Of a stretch of DNA of 64,000 nt, positions 16,678 through 25,514 are shown one piece after another (positions within the stretch are counted from its first letter, which is position 1; every line of letters starts with the position of its first letter). The notes below the pieces were generated by a model. That model was not told where the DNA came from and did not search any database. It saw only the letters and a list, made by a program, of their open reading frames with translations. The stretch is taken from positions 39,872 to 103,871 of the forward strand of contig CANQLG010000002.1 of assembly GCA_947624645.1 (NCBI GenBank), in the 5' to 3' direction. A program made the translations under genes and the position numbers. The DNA is from Candidatus Gastranaerophilales bacterium. GTDB taxonomy: Bacteria; Cyanobacteriota; Vampirovibrionia; Gastranaerophilales; Gastranaerophilaceae.

Positions 16678-17937
16678 ATGACAAAAAGACGAGTAGTAAT
16701 AACAGGCATGGGTGTAGTTTCACCCTATGGAGTCGGCTCAAATAAATTATGGGATGGCGTAGTTAACGGCAGAAGTGCAGTAACAAGAATTGAGAATATG
16801 GGAGATATGAGCGGGCACACTGTTCTAATCGGCGGTGAGATAAAAGAATCAGTTTTTAATCCTATTGATTATTTTGAGCCAAAAGAAGCAAGAAGATTAG
16901 ATAAATTTTTGCAATATGCAATTGTTGCGGCAAGAGAAGCCGTGGAAGATTCGGGAATAAAAGAATCAGATATAGATCCGTATAGATTTGGTTGTATAGT
17001 AGGTTCGGCAGCCGGCGGATTCCATACAATAGAAAAAAGTTATGCGGATATGATAAATAAAGGACCTACCAAATGTTCCCCATTTACCATTCCGATGTTA
17101 ATAACAGATATGGGAGCAGGAAAAATATCAATAGAAATGGGCGCAAAAGGTGTAAATAAAGCCGTAGTATCAGCATGTGCGACATCGGCGCACTGTATTG
17201 GAGATGCATTCAGAGCAATACAATATGATGAAGTTGATGCTGTAATTTCAGGCGGAAGCGAAGCAGTAATATGCATGATTGGATTAGGCGCATTTACGGC
17301 AGCAAAAACACTTTCAAAAAGAAATGATGAACCCCAAAGAGCTTCAAGACCATATGACAAAGACCGAGATGGATTTGTAATGGCAGAAGGTGCAGGTATA
17401 TTAATACTGGAAGAACTTGAACACGCAAAAAAACGCGGGGCAAAAATATATGCAGAAATAATAGGATTCGGACAAACAGGAGACGCACATGATGTTGTAG
17501 CACCTTGCCCAGATGGTTCAAGTGCTGCAAAAGCTATGGAATTTGCTCTAAAAGATGCGGGTTTAAAACCTGAAGACGTTCAATATATTAATACACACGG
17601 AACAAGTACTCATCTTGGCGATATTGCAGAAACTATGGCAATAGAAAAAGTTTTTGGTGACAGAAAGAAAAATCCCAATTTAAGAGTCAGTTCAACAAAA
17701 TCAGCAACAGGCCATATGTTAGGTGCATCAGGTGCAGCGGAGTCTGTTATTTGTATAAATGCTATAAATAACGGAATAGTTCCGCCTACTATTAACTTGG
17801 AAAATTTGGATGAAGAAGTTGCAGATTTAAATTATGTACCGAATAAAGCTGAAAAATTGAATGTGAATGTAGCGCTAACAAATTCTTTCGGTTTTGGCGG
17901 ACATAATGCGGTATTAATATATAAAAAGTATAACTAA
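16678..17937 (+). CDS. fabF: 3-oxoacyl-ACP synthase II
   Basis: Elongating condensing enzyme of fatty-acid synthesis. I chose the ATG at 16678 (419 residues) over the GTG at 16669, because AGGTGA then sits 5 bases upstream as the ribosome site. RRVVITGMGVVSP is the normal N-terminus. The nucleophile is Cys167 (VSACATSAH). The two catalytic histidines are in NTHGTST and SATGHMLGASG. The ending NSFGFGGHNAVLI is typical. It is the last gene of the cluster and is followed by a strong terminator. Confidence 0.97.
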   Translation: MTKRRVVITGMGVVSPYGVGSNKLWDGVVNGRSAVTRIENMGDMSGHTVLIGGEIKESVFNPIDYFEPKEARRLDKFLQYAIVAAREAVEDSGIKESDIDPYRFGCIVGSAAGGFHTIEKSYADMINKGPTKCSPFTIPMLITDMGAGKISIEMGAKGVNKAVVSACATSAHCIGDAFRAIQYDEVDAVISGGSEAVICMIGLGAFTAAKTLSKRNDEPQRASRPYDKDRDGFVMAEGAGILILEELEHAKKRGAKIYAEIIGFGQTGDAHDVVAPCPDGSSAAKAMEFALKDAGLKPEDVQYINTHGTSTHLGDIAETMAIEKVFGDRKKNPNLRVSSTKSATGHMLGASGAAESVICINAINNGIVPPTINLENLDEEVADLNYVPNKAEKLNVNVALTNSFGFGGHNAVLIYKKYN

Positions 17938-17958
17938 AATAATTAATTTCTATATTAC

Positions 17959-17994
17959 AAAAATGCAGTTGTTAAATACAACTGCATTTTTTTT
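17959..17994 (+). terminator. Rho-independent terminator after fabF
   Basis: A stem AATGCAGTTGT / ACAACTGCATT with a 5-base loop is followed by T8. It closes the fatty-acid cluster. Confidence 0.92.
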
Positions 17995-18108
17995 GTGTAA
18001 TATTTCTTAATAAAAACATAAAATAAGCAATTATGATTAAAAAAAAAACTTTATAAAATTATATATTAAAAATTTTATGTAACTAGGGAATATAAATAGG
18101 AGGTTTTC

Positions 18109-19284
18109 ATGACATCTATTTCAGGTATTGTAGATTATAAACAATGGAAAAATTTGCAGAGTGTAAATACCGGGGGTAAACCTGTTTCGACAAAAACATC
18201 TATTTCAAGTGAAAATGATACTTATGTATCATCTTCAAAAGAAATATGTACAGATGGAAAAGATGATGGTAAAATATCTTTTACTGAAAAATTAAAGAAC
18301 TTTGGCAAAGGGCTTATTGCTCCGATAACAAATATGTTTAAGTCACCTAAAAACTTTTTAATTGGTGCTGCAACAATAGCAGCAGGTGCGGGATTAATAG
18401 CTTTAACAGGTGGTGCGGCAGCTCCTATATTTATTGCGGCAGGTGTAACATTAGGTACCGTTCAGATAGGTAAAGGCATATATAAAGCATCGACAGCAGA
18501 AACTGATGCTGAAGCGAAAGAGGCTTGGCAAGGAATCGGTACAGGAACATTCTCGGTTGCTGCATCAGTTGCAGGAGCTAAAAGCGCTGCAAAAGCCGGA
18601 GGTATTCAAGGGTCAGAAAATATGAATGCATTCCAAGCTGTAAAAGCATGTTTTAAAAATGTTCCATCAGCAATTAAAAATTCTTGGACAAATGCAACTT
18701 CGAATATTGGTAATTTAGTATCAACAAAATTAAGTATAGAAAAACAACCTTTAGAAAAAAATGCGAATAATGGCATACAAAATGCGGATAATAATACAAA
18801 AAATATTGTAGATATGTCAGAAGAAGAATATAATTCAATGTTGAGAAAATTGATGCAAGAAGATAAAGTACTTCAAGAAACATATCCCCAAACTGATTAT
18901 GGTAGTTACCATTATAAATGGGTTCAAGAATGGAACAAATTGAGATATGGGACTCCTAATGAAGAAACAGCTTTAACAATAAGACCAAATGCTACGGCTT
19001 CAACACCAAGCACACCTGTTAACTCAACACCGACAGCTCAGGCATTACAATCAGGTTCCGAGTCAGTAAGTTTGCCTAAATCAATAGTAGAACAAGCTCA
19101 AAATGCATTGGAAGCACTTCAAAAACAAGCAAATCCATCCCGTAGTGACCTTAGAACTGCTCTAGATATGTTTGACCCGTTAAAAAATAAAAGTAATATT
19201 TCTGATATAACAGAATGGAGGCTTTTTAACGAAATATATGGAAAGATGATAAAAATATACAAAAATTCAAAAAGCGCTGCATAA
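18109..19284 (+). CDS. Hypothetical protein with glycine/alanine-rich hydrophobic core
   Basis: A 391-residue protein behind a perfect AGGAGG ribosome site. The head (MTSISGIVDYKQWKNLQ) is followed by a Ser/Thr-rich stretch. An amphipathic and hydrophobic Ala/Gly region comes at about residues 75-125 (SPKNFLIGAATIAAGAGLI, then APIFIAAGVTLG). It resembles the membrane-seeking segments of secreted toxins or phage-like proteins. A Ser/Ala/Gly-rich stretch comes next, then a hydrophilic Asn/Thr/Pro-rich linker (about 285-320) and a short helical end. There is no Sec signal peptide. It is monocistronic, with its own terminator. The family is not recognised; export by a non-Sec route or association with membranes is speculation. 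Confidence 0.8.
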   Translation: MTSISGIVDYKQWKNLQSVNTGGKPVSTKTSISSENDTYVSSSKEICTDGKDDGKISFTEKLKNFGKGLIAPITNMFKSPKNFLIGAATIAAGAGLIALTGGAAAPIFIAAGVTLGTVQIGKGIYKASTAETDAEAKEAWQGIGTGTFSVAASVAGAKSAAKAGGIQGSENMNAFQAVKACFKNVPSAIKNSWTNATSNIGNLVSTKLSIEKQPLEKNANNGIQNADNNTKNIVDMSEEEYNSMLRKLMQEDKVLQETYPQTDYGSYHYKWVQEWNKLRYGTPNEETALTIRPNATASTPSTPVNSTPTAQALQSGSESVSLPKSIVEQAQNALEALQKQANPSRSDLRTALDMFDPLKNKSNISDITEWRLFNEIYGKMIKIYKNSKSAA

Positions 19285-19301
19285 AAAATAAATATTTAAC
19301 T

Positions 19302-19336
19302 AAAAAGAAGTTTCTGATTTCAGAAACTTCTTTTTT
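19302..19336 (+). terminator. Rho-independent terminator
   Basis: A 15-bp stem AAAAAGAAGTTTCTG / CAGAAACTTCTTTTT with a 4-base loop, ending in T6. It follows the 18.1-kb gene by 17 bases. Confidence 0.92.
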
Positions 19337-19402
19337 ATAAAATTATGTTTGTGTGTATTTTGTTATCAACAAATGATAAATCTAATTCAAATGAGATATC
19401 AA

Positions 19403-19482
19403 AATAAAACATGACTATGAAAATGTAGCAGAAGTTATAGAATTATTCGGTGGCTCTACTATTGCATCTGAAAATATATAAA
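19403..19482 (+). pseudogene. Possible C-terminal fragment of a lost gene
   Basis: The frame ending at TAA (about 19480-19482) reads KHDYENVAEVIELFGGSTIA and a few more residues. This is a protein-like tail, but no start codon or ribosome site precedes it and a TGA lies just upstream. It sits between two terminators. It may be a relic of a gene removed by deletion; the evidence is only composition. Confidence 0.2.
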
Positions 19483-19501
19483 AATTAAAATTCAATAAAA
19501 T

Positions 19502-19530
19502 AAAAGAGGAAGAATTATTCTTCCTCTTTT
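19502..19530. terminator. Bidirectional terminator
   Basis: A perfect 13-bp inverted repeat AAAAGAGGAAGAA / TTCTTCCTCTTTT with a 3-base loop. It reads as a terminator from both strands. Its main client is the leftward glutaredoxin/Hcp-like pair, whose last stop is 11 bases away. Confidence 0.85.
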
Positions 19531-19540
19531 TATTATAGTA

Positions 19541-21103
19541 TTATAGCGATTTTACGTTAAAAAATTTGTATAAACCATCTATTATTGAGGGATTAACTAT
19601 TTCGGGGCAGCAAGGACCTAAATATATTTTATTTATTCCCAAATAAATTAGATTGAATATATGTGATACCGTACTTGTGTTGCAATCTGTAATATATATG
19701 CTTAACAAATTTTCTACATTATCCAAATTATTTTTTAATTGTTCAATAATTTTGTATACAAGTGAAAAATCATAATACGAATTTACATTCCAAAAATTTT
19801 CTCTGTTGTAGTCAAATGCAAAAGAAATTATAAAATTATCAAGTGCTGCATTTTTACAAAATTTTTTAATATAACCTGCCGATGAATTTAATCTATCCGT
19901 TAAACCTATTATTATAATATTTTTAATTGTATTATTTTTAACTTTATTAATAATTAGTTTAATATTTTCTTCAATGAAATCAGGGGAATAGCCTATTTTA
20001 ATATTTTGAGTAGTTTCATCTTTAATAAATCCTTCAGATTCAAGAGCATATTTAATAATAGGTTCAAAATTATCTTTTTCAATTTTTGCAATACCTAAGG
20101 CGGGATATTTGGAAGAAGTATAAATTTGACCCCGTATAACATCAATTTTTGTAGTAGCATTTCTGGAAATATAAATAGGCCCGGGAAAAGACGCATAATC
20201 AAGCGGAAAATTGTTTGTTGACTTTTGAAAATGACCTATAAGATTCTTATAATTTTTAAATTTTTCATATTCAAATGCGCTTAATAACTCATGGTGGGTA
20301 TATATGTTAATATTCAAGTCTTTTGCAGCTTCAAGAATTTTTTCCAAATCTAAAAAACTGCTGCCAGATACAAGAATAGCTTTCCCTTTTTTTTGCCCAA
20401 TTGTAACTTCAGATTCCGTTATTGGCCCATATTTTTTTGTTATTGTTTCATAGAGAGTTTTCATTATTTTGTAATTGCATTTAGAAAAATCTTTAATTAC
20501 TTCAATCATTGCATTTTCGCATAAATCAGGAATATTTGTATTATTTATCAACTTTAATACTTGATTTTTAGCTTCTTCCAAATTAACATCATATTTTTTT
20601 AAATCTATCAAATTATTACAAGCTTTTAAGATTAAATTTACCATTATTTCATACAAAGCTTTTTGATTTTTAGTTATAATTTTATTTTTTAAATTGGAAT
20701 TTTGTTCTATATTGTTTAATGCTTTTAAAATGGAATTTTTATCAGAAATATCAATTGGGGAAGAAGATATTAATTGAGGTGTTAAATTTGAATTTTGGCA
20801 ATTTGATATATATAAATTTTCAAGTTTTTTCTTATTTTCATATAAATCTTTAATTATTATAAAGAAACTGTCCTCTTCAAAATCAAGGTCGACAATAAGA
20901 ATAGAGATGAAATCAATAACTTTATCAGTGTATTCTTTCATATCAATATTGAGTGATTTTAATTTTTCAATATAATAAACAACCTGTTCAAGTTCAGAGA
21001 AAAGCAATTCTTTCATAGCCATTAAGAATGGGTCATAAGAAAAAACAGAGGGAGTATTTGCTCCCGTGCAAAGTGAATTATAGTAATTTAAGAATTTATT
21101 CAT
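19541..21103 (-). CDS. Hybrid-cluster-protein (Hcp) homologue lacking metal ligands
   Basis: The 520-residue sequence follows the Hcp/prismane fold from end to end. Examples: KAILVSGSSFLDLEKIL (compare KCILISGHDLKDLYNLL in E. coli Hcp, from memory); YTHHELLSAF (YTHGEMLPAH); FPGPIYISRNATT (FPGPIVMTSNCII); and LGINKIYLGPCCPEIVNP near the end. By this alignment almost all hybrid-cluster ligands are gone: His to Ser248, Cys to Ala316, Thr402, Phe430 and Tyr443, Glu to Asn475 and Lys to Ser477. Only the Glu (Glu272) remains. The N-terminal four-Cys cluster motif is also absent. It should not reduce hydroxylamine or NO, and may be a structural, sensor or scavenging derivative. It lies 8 bases after the glutaredoxin gene on the same strand. 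Confidence 0.8.
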   Translation of the reverse strand: MNKFLNYYNSLCTGANTPSVFSYDPFLMAMKELLFSELEQVVYYIEKLKSLNIDMKEYTDKVIDFISILIVDLDFEEDSFFIIIKDLYENKKKLENLYISNCQNSNLTPQLISSSPIDISDKNSILKALNNIEQNSNLKNKIITKNQKALYEIMVNLILKACNNLIDLKKYDVNLEEAKNQVLKLINNTNIPDLCENAMIEVIKDFSKCNYKIMKTLYETITKKYGPITESEVTIGQKKGKAILVSGSSFLDLEKILEAAKDLNINIYTHHELLSAFEYEKFKNYKNLIGHFQKSTNNFPLDYASFPGPIYISRNATTKIDVIRGQIYTSSKYPALGIAKIEKDNFEPIIKYALESEGFIKDETTQNIKIGYSPDFIEENIKLIINKVKNNTIKNIIIIGLTDRLNSSAGYIKKFCKNAALDNFIISFAFDYNRENFWNVNSYYDFSLVYKIIEQLKNNLDNVENLLSIYITDCNTSTVSHIFNLIYLGINKIYLGPCCPEIVNPSIIDGLYKFFNVKSL

Positions 21104-21111
21104 AATTAATC

Positions 21112-21378
21112 CTAATCTTCAAGTAATTCGTCAAGTTCGCCTGAAGTATTAAGTTTATTTAATACATCATAACCGCCAATGCGTTTATTACCGATTATAA
21201 TTTGAGGTACGGTAACTTTACCTTGGATATCATATAATTTGCCGAGTTTTTTACGATATTCTTCTTCATTTGAAGTAATATCAATTTTTTTAAACGGAAT
21301 GCCTTTATCATTCAGTAATAGTTCGGCTTTTTTGCAATATGGACAATAATCTACCGAATACATTACAACTTCTTTCAT
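21112..21378 (-). CDS. Glutaredoxin
   Basis: An 88-residue thioredoxin-fold oxidoreductase with the dithiol active site CPYC, followed later by the cis-Pro TVPQI and GGYDVL, the usual glutathione-binding region. The ATG at 21378 is chosen over the in-frame GTG three codons upstream, because AAAGGTG then serves as the ribosome site. It is the first gene of a pair with the Hcp-like gene. Redox exchange with a Cys of that protein is possible but unproven. No glutathione synthesis gene is in the window, so the in vivo thiol partner is unknown. Confidence 0.93.
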   Translation of the reverse strand: MKEVVMYSVDYCPYCKKAELLLNDKGIPFKKIDITSNEEEYRKKLGKLYDIQGKVTVPQIIIGNKRIGGYDVLNKLNTSGELDELLED

Positions 21379-21456
21379 AAAAATCACCTTTATTTATTAA
21401 AACTTTTATAATTATCAGGTAATAATATATGAATTTTATTGCACGGAAGAATATAG

Positions 21457-22230
21457 CTATTTACTTATTCTTGAGATTAAATCTTCAATATTTTTCTTTT
21501 CATCTTCGGGCAGGTCAAAATTGAGATAGTCTTGAAAATATTCAACTGCACTTTCCATATCGCCTCGAGCCATAAAAAGAATTCCAAGTTTTTTATATGA
21601 AGGATGAAAATTTTCATTAGCTGATATTGCTTTTAAATGATTAGAAATAGCCTTATCAATATTATCATTTGCTTCATAAGTTATAGCTGTTTGATAATAC
21701 ATTACAGCGTTATTGTTTATTTTTTCAAGTACATTTTCATAGTTTGCAGCTGCACTGTCATAATCACCAAGTTCAAATTGAATATTACCTAAATCCCAAA
21801 AAGCGTCAATATTTTCAGGATCTATATCCAAGATTTCAAATAACTGGTCCATAGCTAAATCATAACGACAATCTTGAGTATAGAATCTTGACAGATAATG
21901 CTTCAGAGCTATTTCATCCGGCATAAGAGTTACGCCATTTTCAAGTAAATTTATGGCATCGATAATATTTTTATTTCTGTAATAGACATCTGAAAGATTG
22001 ATATATGTTTGAACAGACTTTGGGTTAACGGATAAAGTTTTAATAAAATATTCAACGGCTAAATCATCTTTAGCAAGTTTGGAGTAACAAAGCCCGATAT
22101 TATTGAGGATATTAGGGTTATTATTATCAGACTCCAAAGCTTTAAGAAAAGCTTCGGCAGATTTTTCATAATCTGCAGCTTTAAATAAATCAAGCGCCGA
22201 TTTTAAGTCATTATTTATTTTATTTTCCAT
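21457..22230 (-). CDS. Tetratricopeptide repeat protein
   Basis: A 257-residue protein made almost wholly of TPR units, about seven in tandem. Typical units have the W/L-G-Y/F-A-P spacing: NIGLCYSKLAKDDLAVEYF, then AFWDLGNIQFELGDYDSAAA. No signal peptide, membrane segment or fused enzyme is seen, so it is probably a cytosolic scaffold. It is divergent from yebC with a 53-base gap, so the two probably share a promoter region. The partner is unknown. Confidence 0.93.
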   Translation of the reverse strand: MENKINNDLKSALDLFKAADYEKSAEAFLKALESDNNNPNILNNIGLCYSKLAKDDLAVEYFIKTLSVNPKSVQTYINLSDVYYRNKNIIDAINLLENGVTLMPDEIALKHYLSRFYTQDCRYDLAMDQLFEILDIDPENIDAFWDLGNIQFELGDYDSAAANYENVLEKINNNAVMYYQTAITYEANDNIDKAISNHLKAISANENFHPSYKKLGILFMARGDMESAVEYFQDYLNFDLPEDEKKNIEDLISRISK

Positions 22231-22283
22231 AATTTTATATTACAATAAAAGAAAAATATAACAAGATAAGAAAGGAATAATCA

Positions 22284-23036
22284 ATGTCGGGACACTCAAA
22301 GTGGTCAACAATCAAGCATAAAAAGGCGGCAATAGATGCGGCAAGAGGAGTAACGTTTCAAAAATTTTCAAGAGAATTAATAGTAGCGGCAAAAATGGGA
22401 GGGCCGGATCCGGCCGGAAACTTCAGACTAAGAACTGCAATAGATAGAGCGAAAGCGGCAGGGCTTCCGAATGATAATATAAAAAGAGCAATAGAAAAAG
22501 GTGCAGGCTCGGGCGGCGCTGACAGTATGGAAGAATTAACTTATGAGGGCTACGGCGCAGGCGGAAGTGCTATATTTATAGAAGCAATGACAGACAATCG
22601 TAACCGTACGGCAGGTGATATAAGAAGTTTCTTCTCTAAATTCGGAGGAAATCTTGGTGAAACAGGATGCGTAGGCTGGATGTTTAAACAAATCGGTGTT
22701 ATTGAATTTGATAAAGAAACAACTGATTTTGATAAATTGTTTGAAGCTGCTATTGAAGCTAATGCTCAAGATGTAATTGATGAAGATGAGTTCTATAAAG
22801 TTATAACTAATCCCGAAGATTTTCAAACTTGCGTAGAGACATTGGAAAAAATCGGTTTCAAAGGTAAGGCAGCTCAATTGACCAGAATAGCTGAAAATAC
22901 AATTGAAATTACCGATGAAAAAATTGCAACCAATATTTTAAGATTAATGGAAAAATTAGAAGAGCATGATGATGTTCAAAATGTTTATTCCAATTTTGAT
23001 ATATCAGATGAATTAATGGACAAAATTGATATATAA
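22284..23036 (+). CDS. yebC: YebC/PmpR-family regulator
   Basis: The 250-residue sequence starts with the family signature GHSKWSTIKHKKAAIDAARG. It also has GLPNDNIKRAIEKG and the block YEGYGAGGSAIFIEAMTDN. Members are described as DNA-binding regulators; recent work on YebC and TACO1 also points to assisting ribosomes on difficult peptide stretches. The ribosome site is AAAGGAA. It converges with the small membrane protein gene. Confidence 0.97.
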   Translation: MSGHSKWSTIKHKKAAIDAARGVTFQKFSRELIVAAKMGGPDPAGNFRLRTAIDRAKAAGLPNDNIKRAIEKGAGSGGADSMEELTYEGYGAGGSAIFIEAMTDNRNRTAGDIRSFFSKFGGNLGETGCVGWMFKQIGVIEFDKETTDFDKLFEAAIEANAQDVIDEDEFYKVITNPEDFQTCVETLEKIGFKGKAAQLTRIAENTIEITDEKIATNILRLMEKLEEHDDVQNVYSNFDISDELMDKIDI

Positions 23037-23050
23037 AAAATCTCATTACA

Positions 23051-23329
23051 TTAGGTATGTCGAATAAAAGCATTGGTTATATTTGAAAGACCTAATCCCA
23101 ATAATGCAATTATGGCGGGACCTAAAATTATTAAGCCAAGAAGCATATTTGTTGTAAGCAAAACAGTACCAAGAATAGCAGTGAAATCTGCAACCATAAG
23201 TTTTTTAAATGTATCTATTTTTTTGTTTTGATAAGAATGAGTATCATCATTTTTTACTAAATTTGGAATGGATACATGTTCAAAATTAGTGACATGTTTA
23301 GTTATGTCAATTTTATTTTGTAATTTCAT
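23051..23329 (-). CDS. Small membrane protein of unknown function
   Basis: A 92-residue protein: a hydrophilic N-terminal half, then about 35 hydrophobic residues (from FTAILGTVLLTTNMLLG to IIALLGLGL) that could form one long or two short membrane helices. A short polar C-terminus closes it. An AAAGAGAA ribosome site precedes the ATG. It lies between yebC (convergent) and the SLH gene on the same strand, with a terminator in between, so it is probably transcribed alone. The family is not recognised. Confidence 0.65.
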   Translation of the reverse strand: MKLQNKIDITKHVTNFEHVSIPNLVKNDDTHSYQNKKIDTFKKLMVADFTAILGTVLLTTNMLLGLIILGPAIIALLGLGLSNITNAFIRHT

Positions 23330-23421
23330 TTTATATTCTCTTTTGTTACTTGTTCCTATATATATAAAAAAATTTTTTTTTCAAAAAGTGCCTTAAAAAT
23401 GAATATAATAAGAAATATTAC

Positions 23422-23452
23422 AAAAAGTCCCCGAGTATTAGCGGGGACTTTT
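23422..23452 (-). terminator. Terminator of the SLH-protein gene
   Basis: An 11-bp GC-rich stem AAAAGTCCCCG / CGGGGACTTTT with an 8-base loop. On the minus strand it is followed by a T-rich run, 29 bases after the SLH stop codon. Confidence 0.9.
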
Positions 23453-23480
23453 GTACCTCTATTAGAGATAGGGTAATAAT

Positions 23481-25514
23481 TTATTGTTCTTGGCAGCCAA
23501 AAGCAATAGTAACTTTTTCCTTCGGGTTAACGGAAGATATTTTCATACCTCTTGGGTCAACCAGATAAGATATTTCATCACCTGTTACTTGGAATAATCC
23601 CATTGTGCCGGATAGGGCGGTTCTTGTTAAATCAACAGGAGCTGTAACAATAGCTTTACCTACATCAACATAGCTTCTGCCTGCGGCTTTAAACTGACCT
23701 TGGAAGATTTCTCCCGTACCGACACCGATACCTGATACTACTTGTTCTACTGCGTTTGAAGCACTGACAAGAGCACCGCCAACGGTTCTTCCTGCATCAC
23801 CAAGTAATCCGCCTGCCCAAGTAAATGGAAATTCTATTATTCTTGCTACGCCATTCGGTTTTTTAACTCTGTTTACTTGAGCGGTTAAAATTTGATTTGG
23901 CAGAGCTGCTTTACATTTGCCGTTTTTAATAGTGTTAAACGATAATTTTAAAGCACCTTGGCAATGTTTTGTCGGTCTTACTACTTCAAGTACTTTACCG
24001 TCTACTCTTGAACCTGCAGGGAATTCCATTCCGTTAATTGTTATAGAATCTATTGTTGTTGCGGCAAATCTGTCTCCGATGTTTGCAGATTTAGCACTTA
24101 TTTCGTCATTGAATGACAATTGTAAAGTCGGAATTGTAACTACTTCTTCATTATGATAGTAAGCTTTTTTAGGTGTGCATCCGCAATCGGTTGAAGAAAC
24201 TTTATCGGTTTTGCTGTAACCTAAAGAAACTCTGACAGATTCTAACATAGAAGCAATTTCCGCACGGCTGGCATCTTTATTTGGAGATATTTGGTTAGGC
24301 TGCGGGAAATCCGATAATCCGCCTGTTTCAAGTACTTTTGCAACCGGGATTTTAGCCCAATCCGGCACTGTATCACCGTCACAATATTTACTTAAAACTT
24401 CATCAGCCTTACATTCATCCATAGGGCAGTTTATACCTTTTGCCATAATTGCAAAAGCTTCCGCTCTTGATATGGATTCATCAGGTCTGAATAAATTATT
24501 CGGATAACCGCTCATTAAACCGTTTGCAACAGCTTTTGCGATTGTTTTATTTGCCCAGTGATTACTCGGCACATCATTGAACATTGCATTAGGGCAAGTT
24601 ACATCATCATTTAAGTTATAACCTTTTACTATCAAAGAAGCCATTTCTGCTCTTGATACAGGTAAATTCGGTTTAAAAGTTCTGTCAGGGTAACCTGCAA
24701 TGATATTATTTTCCGTTAATTTATTTATATCACAGCTTGCCCAAAAACCGTCAGGAACATCTTCAAATGCACTGACGATAGGTGCAGCCGCACCTGTCAT
24801 TGCTGAATATTCAAAAGGTTCCATAGATTTTTTAATGGCTTCTAAACTTGTATTTGTATGAATTTGAACAGGACATCCTGCTCCGTCAATATTTTGAGGA
24901 TTTCTGTCTACGGGAATACCGTGCATAACAGGGGCATCATTAAGGCAAGGTAAAGGCGCAGCGGCACCTGTCATACTTCCGTCATTACATCCGCAGCCTA
25001 TTGCCATGTTTGATGGAGCTTCTGCAACGGGTACTCCTTGAAAAGATGTCATAGAACCTTCGCCAAGATATAGTCCGTTGTTTCTTTCACCTACTACTTG
25101 GTTGTGTCCGTATATAGCATTAGGATATGCATATACTTGTTGTTCAAATTTTTTGTCAGTCGGTGTTTGTGGGCATACTGCACAAGTCGGGGTTGATGGT
25201 GCCGGACATTGTGCTATCGGCGGACAAGCATTGCAGTCATCTGATATCTTTTTGCAAGAGTCACAGCTCTTTTTTTCTTCACATGGGTTACATACCGGTG
25301 CTGTTTTAGCGCAAGAACAACTGTCTATATCATTATGACATTTCGGACAAGTTGCTGTTTGTGGTGTCACAGGAGAAGGGCATCCAGACAATGGGCAAGC
25401 TGCCAAAAGTTCATTTGACGTTTCGGTTGCTGTTTCTTGTGTAAAACCTGCATTTGTACTTGCCAATACTCCGAGTGTTACTACGGCGGCAAGTGTCATT
25501 TTGTTTAATCTCAT
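23481..25514 (-). CDS. Secreted SLH-domain protein with Cys-rich N-terminus
   Basis: A 677-residue envelope protein. A Sec signal peptide occupies residues 1 to about 23 (MRLNKMTLAAVVTLGVLAST). A remarkable Cys/Pro-rich region follows (about 35-120) with many CxxC pairs, such as CPKC, CNPC and CDSC. Three SLH repeats lie at about 250-425, each with the FxDVPxxxWA...SRAE pattern (SRAEMASLI, SRAEAFAIM, SRAEIASML). The C-terminal half has a beta-rich region (LQLSFNDEISAKSANIGDRF) and a Gly/Ala segment. SLH domains in cyanobacteria-related diderms tie the outer membrane to peptidoglycan, so it may be part of the envelope tether. No OprB-type porin barrel is visible. A perfect AAGGAGG ribosome site suggests high expression. 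Confidence 0.9.
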   Translation of the reverse strand: MRLNKMTLAAVVTLGVLASTNAGFTQETATETSNELLAACPLSGCPSPVTPQTATCPKCHNDIDSCSCAKTAPVCNPCEEKKSCDSCKKISDDCNACPPIAQCPAPSTPTCAVCPQTPTDKKFEQQVYAYPNAIYGHNQVVGERNNGLYLGEGSMTSFQGVPVAEAPSNMAIGCGCNDGSMTGAAAPLPCLNDAPVMHGIPVDRNPQNIDGAGCPVQIHTNTSLEAIKKSMEPFEYSAMTGAAAPIVSAFEDVPDGFWASCDINKLTENNIIAGYPDRTFKPNLPVSRAEMASLIVKGYNLNDDVTCPNAMFNDVPSNHWANKTIAKAVANGLMSGYPNNLFRPDESISRAEAFAIMAKGINCPMDECKADEVLSKYCDGDTVPDWAKIPVAKVLETGGLSDFPQPNQISPNKDASRAEIASMLESVRVSLGYSKTDKVSSTDCGCTPKKAYYHNEEVVTIPTLQLSFNDEISAKSANIGDRFAATTIDSITINGMEFPAGSRVDGKVLEVVRPTKHCQGALKLSFNTIKNGKCKAALPNQILTAQVNRVKKPNGVARIIEFPFTWAGGLLGDAGRTVGGALVSASNAVEQVVSGIGVGTGEIFQGQFKAAGRSYVDVGKAIVTAPVDLTRTALSGTMGLFQVTGDEISYLVDPRGMKISSVNPKEKVTIAFGCQEQ

